Below, piece after piece: positions 23,012 through 23,800 of a stretch of DNA of 23,800 nucleotides. Position 1 is the stretch's first letter. The number at the start of each line of letters is the position of its first letter. The notes below the pieces were generated by a model that did not search any database, was not told the origin of the DNA, and saw only the letters and a list, made by a program, of their open reading frames with translations. Position numbers and translations under genes: made by a program. Source of the DNA: CAYUVH01 sp964448135 (GTDB lineage: Bacteria > Verrucomicrobiota > Verrucomicrobiia > Limisphaerales > UBA8199); the NCBI GenBank assembly GCA_964448135.1, contig CAYUVH010000035.1, positions 1-23,800 of the forward strand, in the 5' to 3' direction.

Positions 23012-23800
23012 TTATGGGTAGCTCAGCCGGAAGAATTTTGAGAACGATCCAATTGTGACCGTCTGGGAATTGGTTCCCATGTTTACCGTCGGACTGCCGC
23101 CGACCGGATACCAGGTGACATCGGTGATGTTCGTCTTGAACTGCAGGTTGAAGGCCGGCGAAGTGACCTGCCACTGCAAGGTCACCTGTCCCGCGCCGGG
23201 AACAATCTGCAAGGCCACCGGTGACAGCGAAGCCGCCGGGCTGAATTGCACACTCTTGAAGAGTTGATTCTGCCCTGAGGTCGCCAGCGTTGTGAGTGTG
23301 GAGCCCAGCCCGGTGTCGGTGATCGTCACCAACTGATTGTGGGTGGTCTCGGCCGTGGTCGCATAGAGGACCGGATTCGGGCCGCTCCAATCCACGCTCA
23401 ATCCCCTCGCGCCGATCGAGGACAACGCCACGAACAGATACGACAGTCCATAGCTGCTGCTGTTCGTATCGTAATCATACCGGAGAATACCGCCCGAGCC
23501 GTTGTTCCGGTCGTCGGCCACATAGATGATCGAGTTGTTGGAATTCACGGCGAAGGCAAGCGGGCTGGGCGTGCCCAGGCCCCCGGTCACGCTGAGCAGT
23601 TTATTGGTAAGGGGCGAAGCCGACACGGGCGATCCGTTGAACGAATAAATGCCCTGGTCCAACGCCTGCGCTTCCATCACGCACAGGTTCGTGCCGACGA
23701 TGCCGACCACGCGGCTGTTGGTGACCGAGGTCTGAATATTTCCGGCCGCGTTCGCGCCGTTGCCAAAGTAGAATGTACCGTTGTTCCCGCCCGCACCCCA
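23012..23800 (-). CDS. Secreted propeller-type protein, C-terminal part, runs off right edge
   Basis: The frame is open from base 23800 to TAA 23014-23012 (262 codons); the start lies outside the window. An internal GTG at 23710 is not the real start because the upstream codons continue in the same style (WGAGGNNGTFYFGNGANAAG). The visible part has propeller-like blades: VVGIVGTNLCVMEAQALDQGIY, SPLAFAVNSNNSIIYVADDR, GILRYDYDTNSSSYGL, GLSVDWSGPNPVLYATTAE and NQLVTITDTGLGSTLTTLATS. A C-terminal domain (VALQIVPGAGQVTLQWQVTS to KFFRLSYP) resembles in plan the end of the neighbouring large protein, with W-to-FRL/YRL endings. Extracytoplasmic location is inferred from this style. It is on the same strand as the downstream large protein but 297 bp away, so it is probably a separate unit. 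Confidence 0.85.
   Translation of the reverse strand, partial: WGAGGNNGTFYFGNGANAAGNIQTSVTNSRVVGIVGTNLCVMEAQALDQGIYSFNGSPVSASPLTNKLLSVTGGLGTPSPLAFAVNSNNSIIYVADDRNNGSGGILRYDYDTNSSSYGLSYLFVALSSIGARGLSVDWSGPNPVLYATTAETTHNQLVTITDTGLGSTLTTLATSGQNQLFKSVQFSPAASLSPVALQIVPGAGQVTLQWQVTSPAFNLQFKTNITDVTWYPVGGSPTVNMGTNSQTVTIGSFSKFFRLSYP

Overview
The window looks like a chromosomal segment of a GC-rich Verrucomicrobiota bacterium, probably the Pedosphaera/Limisphaerales side of the phylum. I infer this from gene style, not from a marker gene. The signs are a prepilin-like protein with the LPALARAKERA segment and a C-terminal H-Xn-DG motif, very long secreted propeller/Ig proteins with an Asn/Thr-rich style and a C-terminal Y/F-R-L ending, a TMTC-like membrane/TPR protein, RNase Y, and intergenic multi-hairpin repeats. 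Clear Shine-Dalgarno sequences are rare and several starts are GTG or TTG.

Layout. 1-399 (-): N-terminus of a secreted protein running off the left edge. 400-1032: gene-poor. 1033-4105 (+): an accessory block with a membrane C39-like cysteine peptidase, a truncated copy of a downstream gene, two coupled unknown genes, and the full-length unknown gene that matches the truncated copy. 4106-4470: gap with two perfect TGAA-apex hairpins. 9386 to 4471 (-): an ABC export operon (ATPase, double FtsX permease, HlyD-type adaptor) followed, after a composite hairpin repeat, by a lipocalin-like gene. 9387-10081: a gene-free stretch with an AATGACGAA inverted-repeat array and a terminator-like hairpin. 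10082-13617 (+): a tight rarA, 5-formyl-THF cyclo-ligase, rny cluster. 14638 to 13704 (-): a membrane coiled-coil protein translationally coupled to a 57-residue lipoprotein. 15301-16113 (+): a prepilin-like protein. 18664 to 16145 (-): a TMTC-like GT-C/TPR membrane protein. 22714 to 18830 (-): a 1294-residue secreted protein of three related propeller units alternating with two Ig-like domains. 23012 to the right edge (-): the C-terminal part of another secreted propeller protein.

How the genes fit together. Three functional groups can be read: an ABC exporter with its periplasmic adaptor; a housekeeping cluster for DNA repair/replication restart, folate salvage and mRNA decay; and a large cell-surface/secretion complement (prepilin-like protein, TMTC-like protein, propeller/Ig proteins, lipoprotein and coiled-coil pair). 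The 1033-4105 block is the part least explained by known systems. I found no convincing rRNA, tRNA, CRISPR array, transposase or integrase. I do not see a complete, clearly new multi-gene system; the best candidates for follow-up are the accessory block and the repeat elements.
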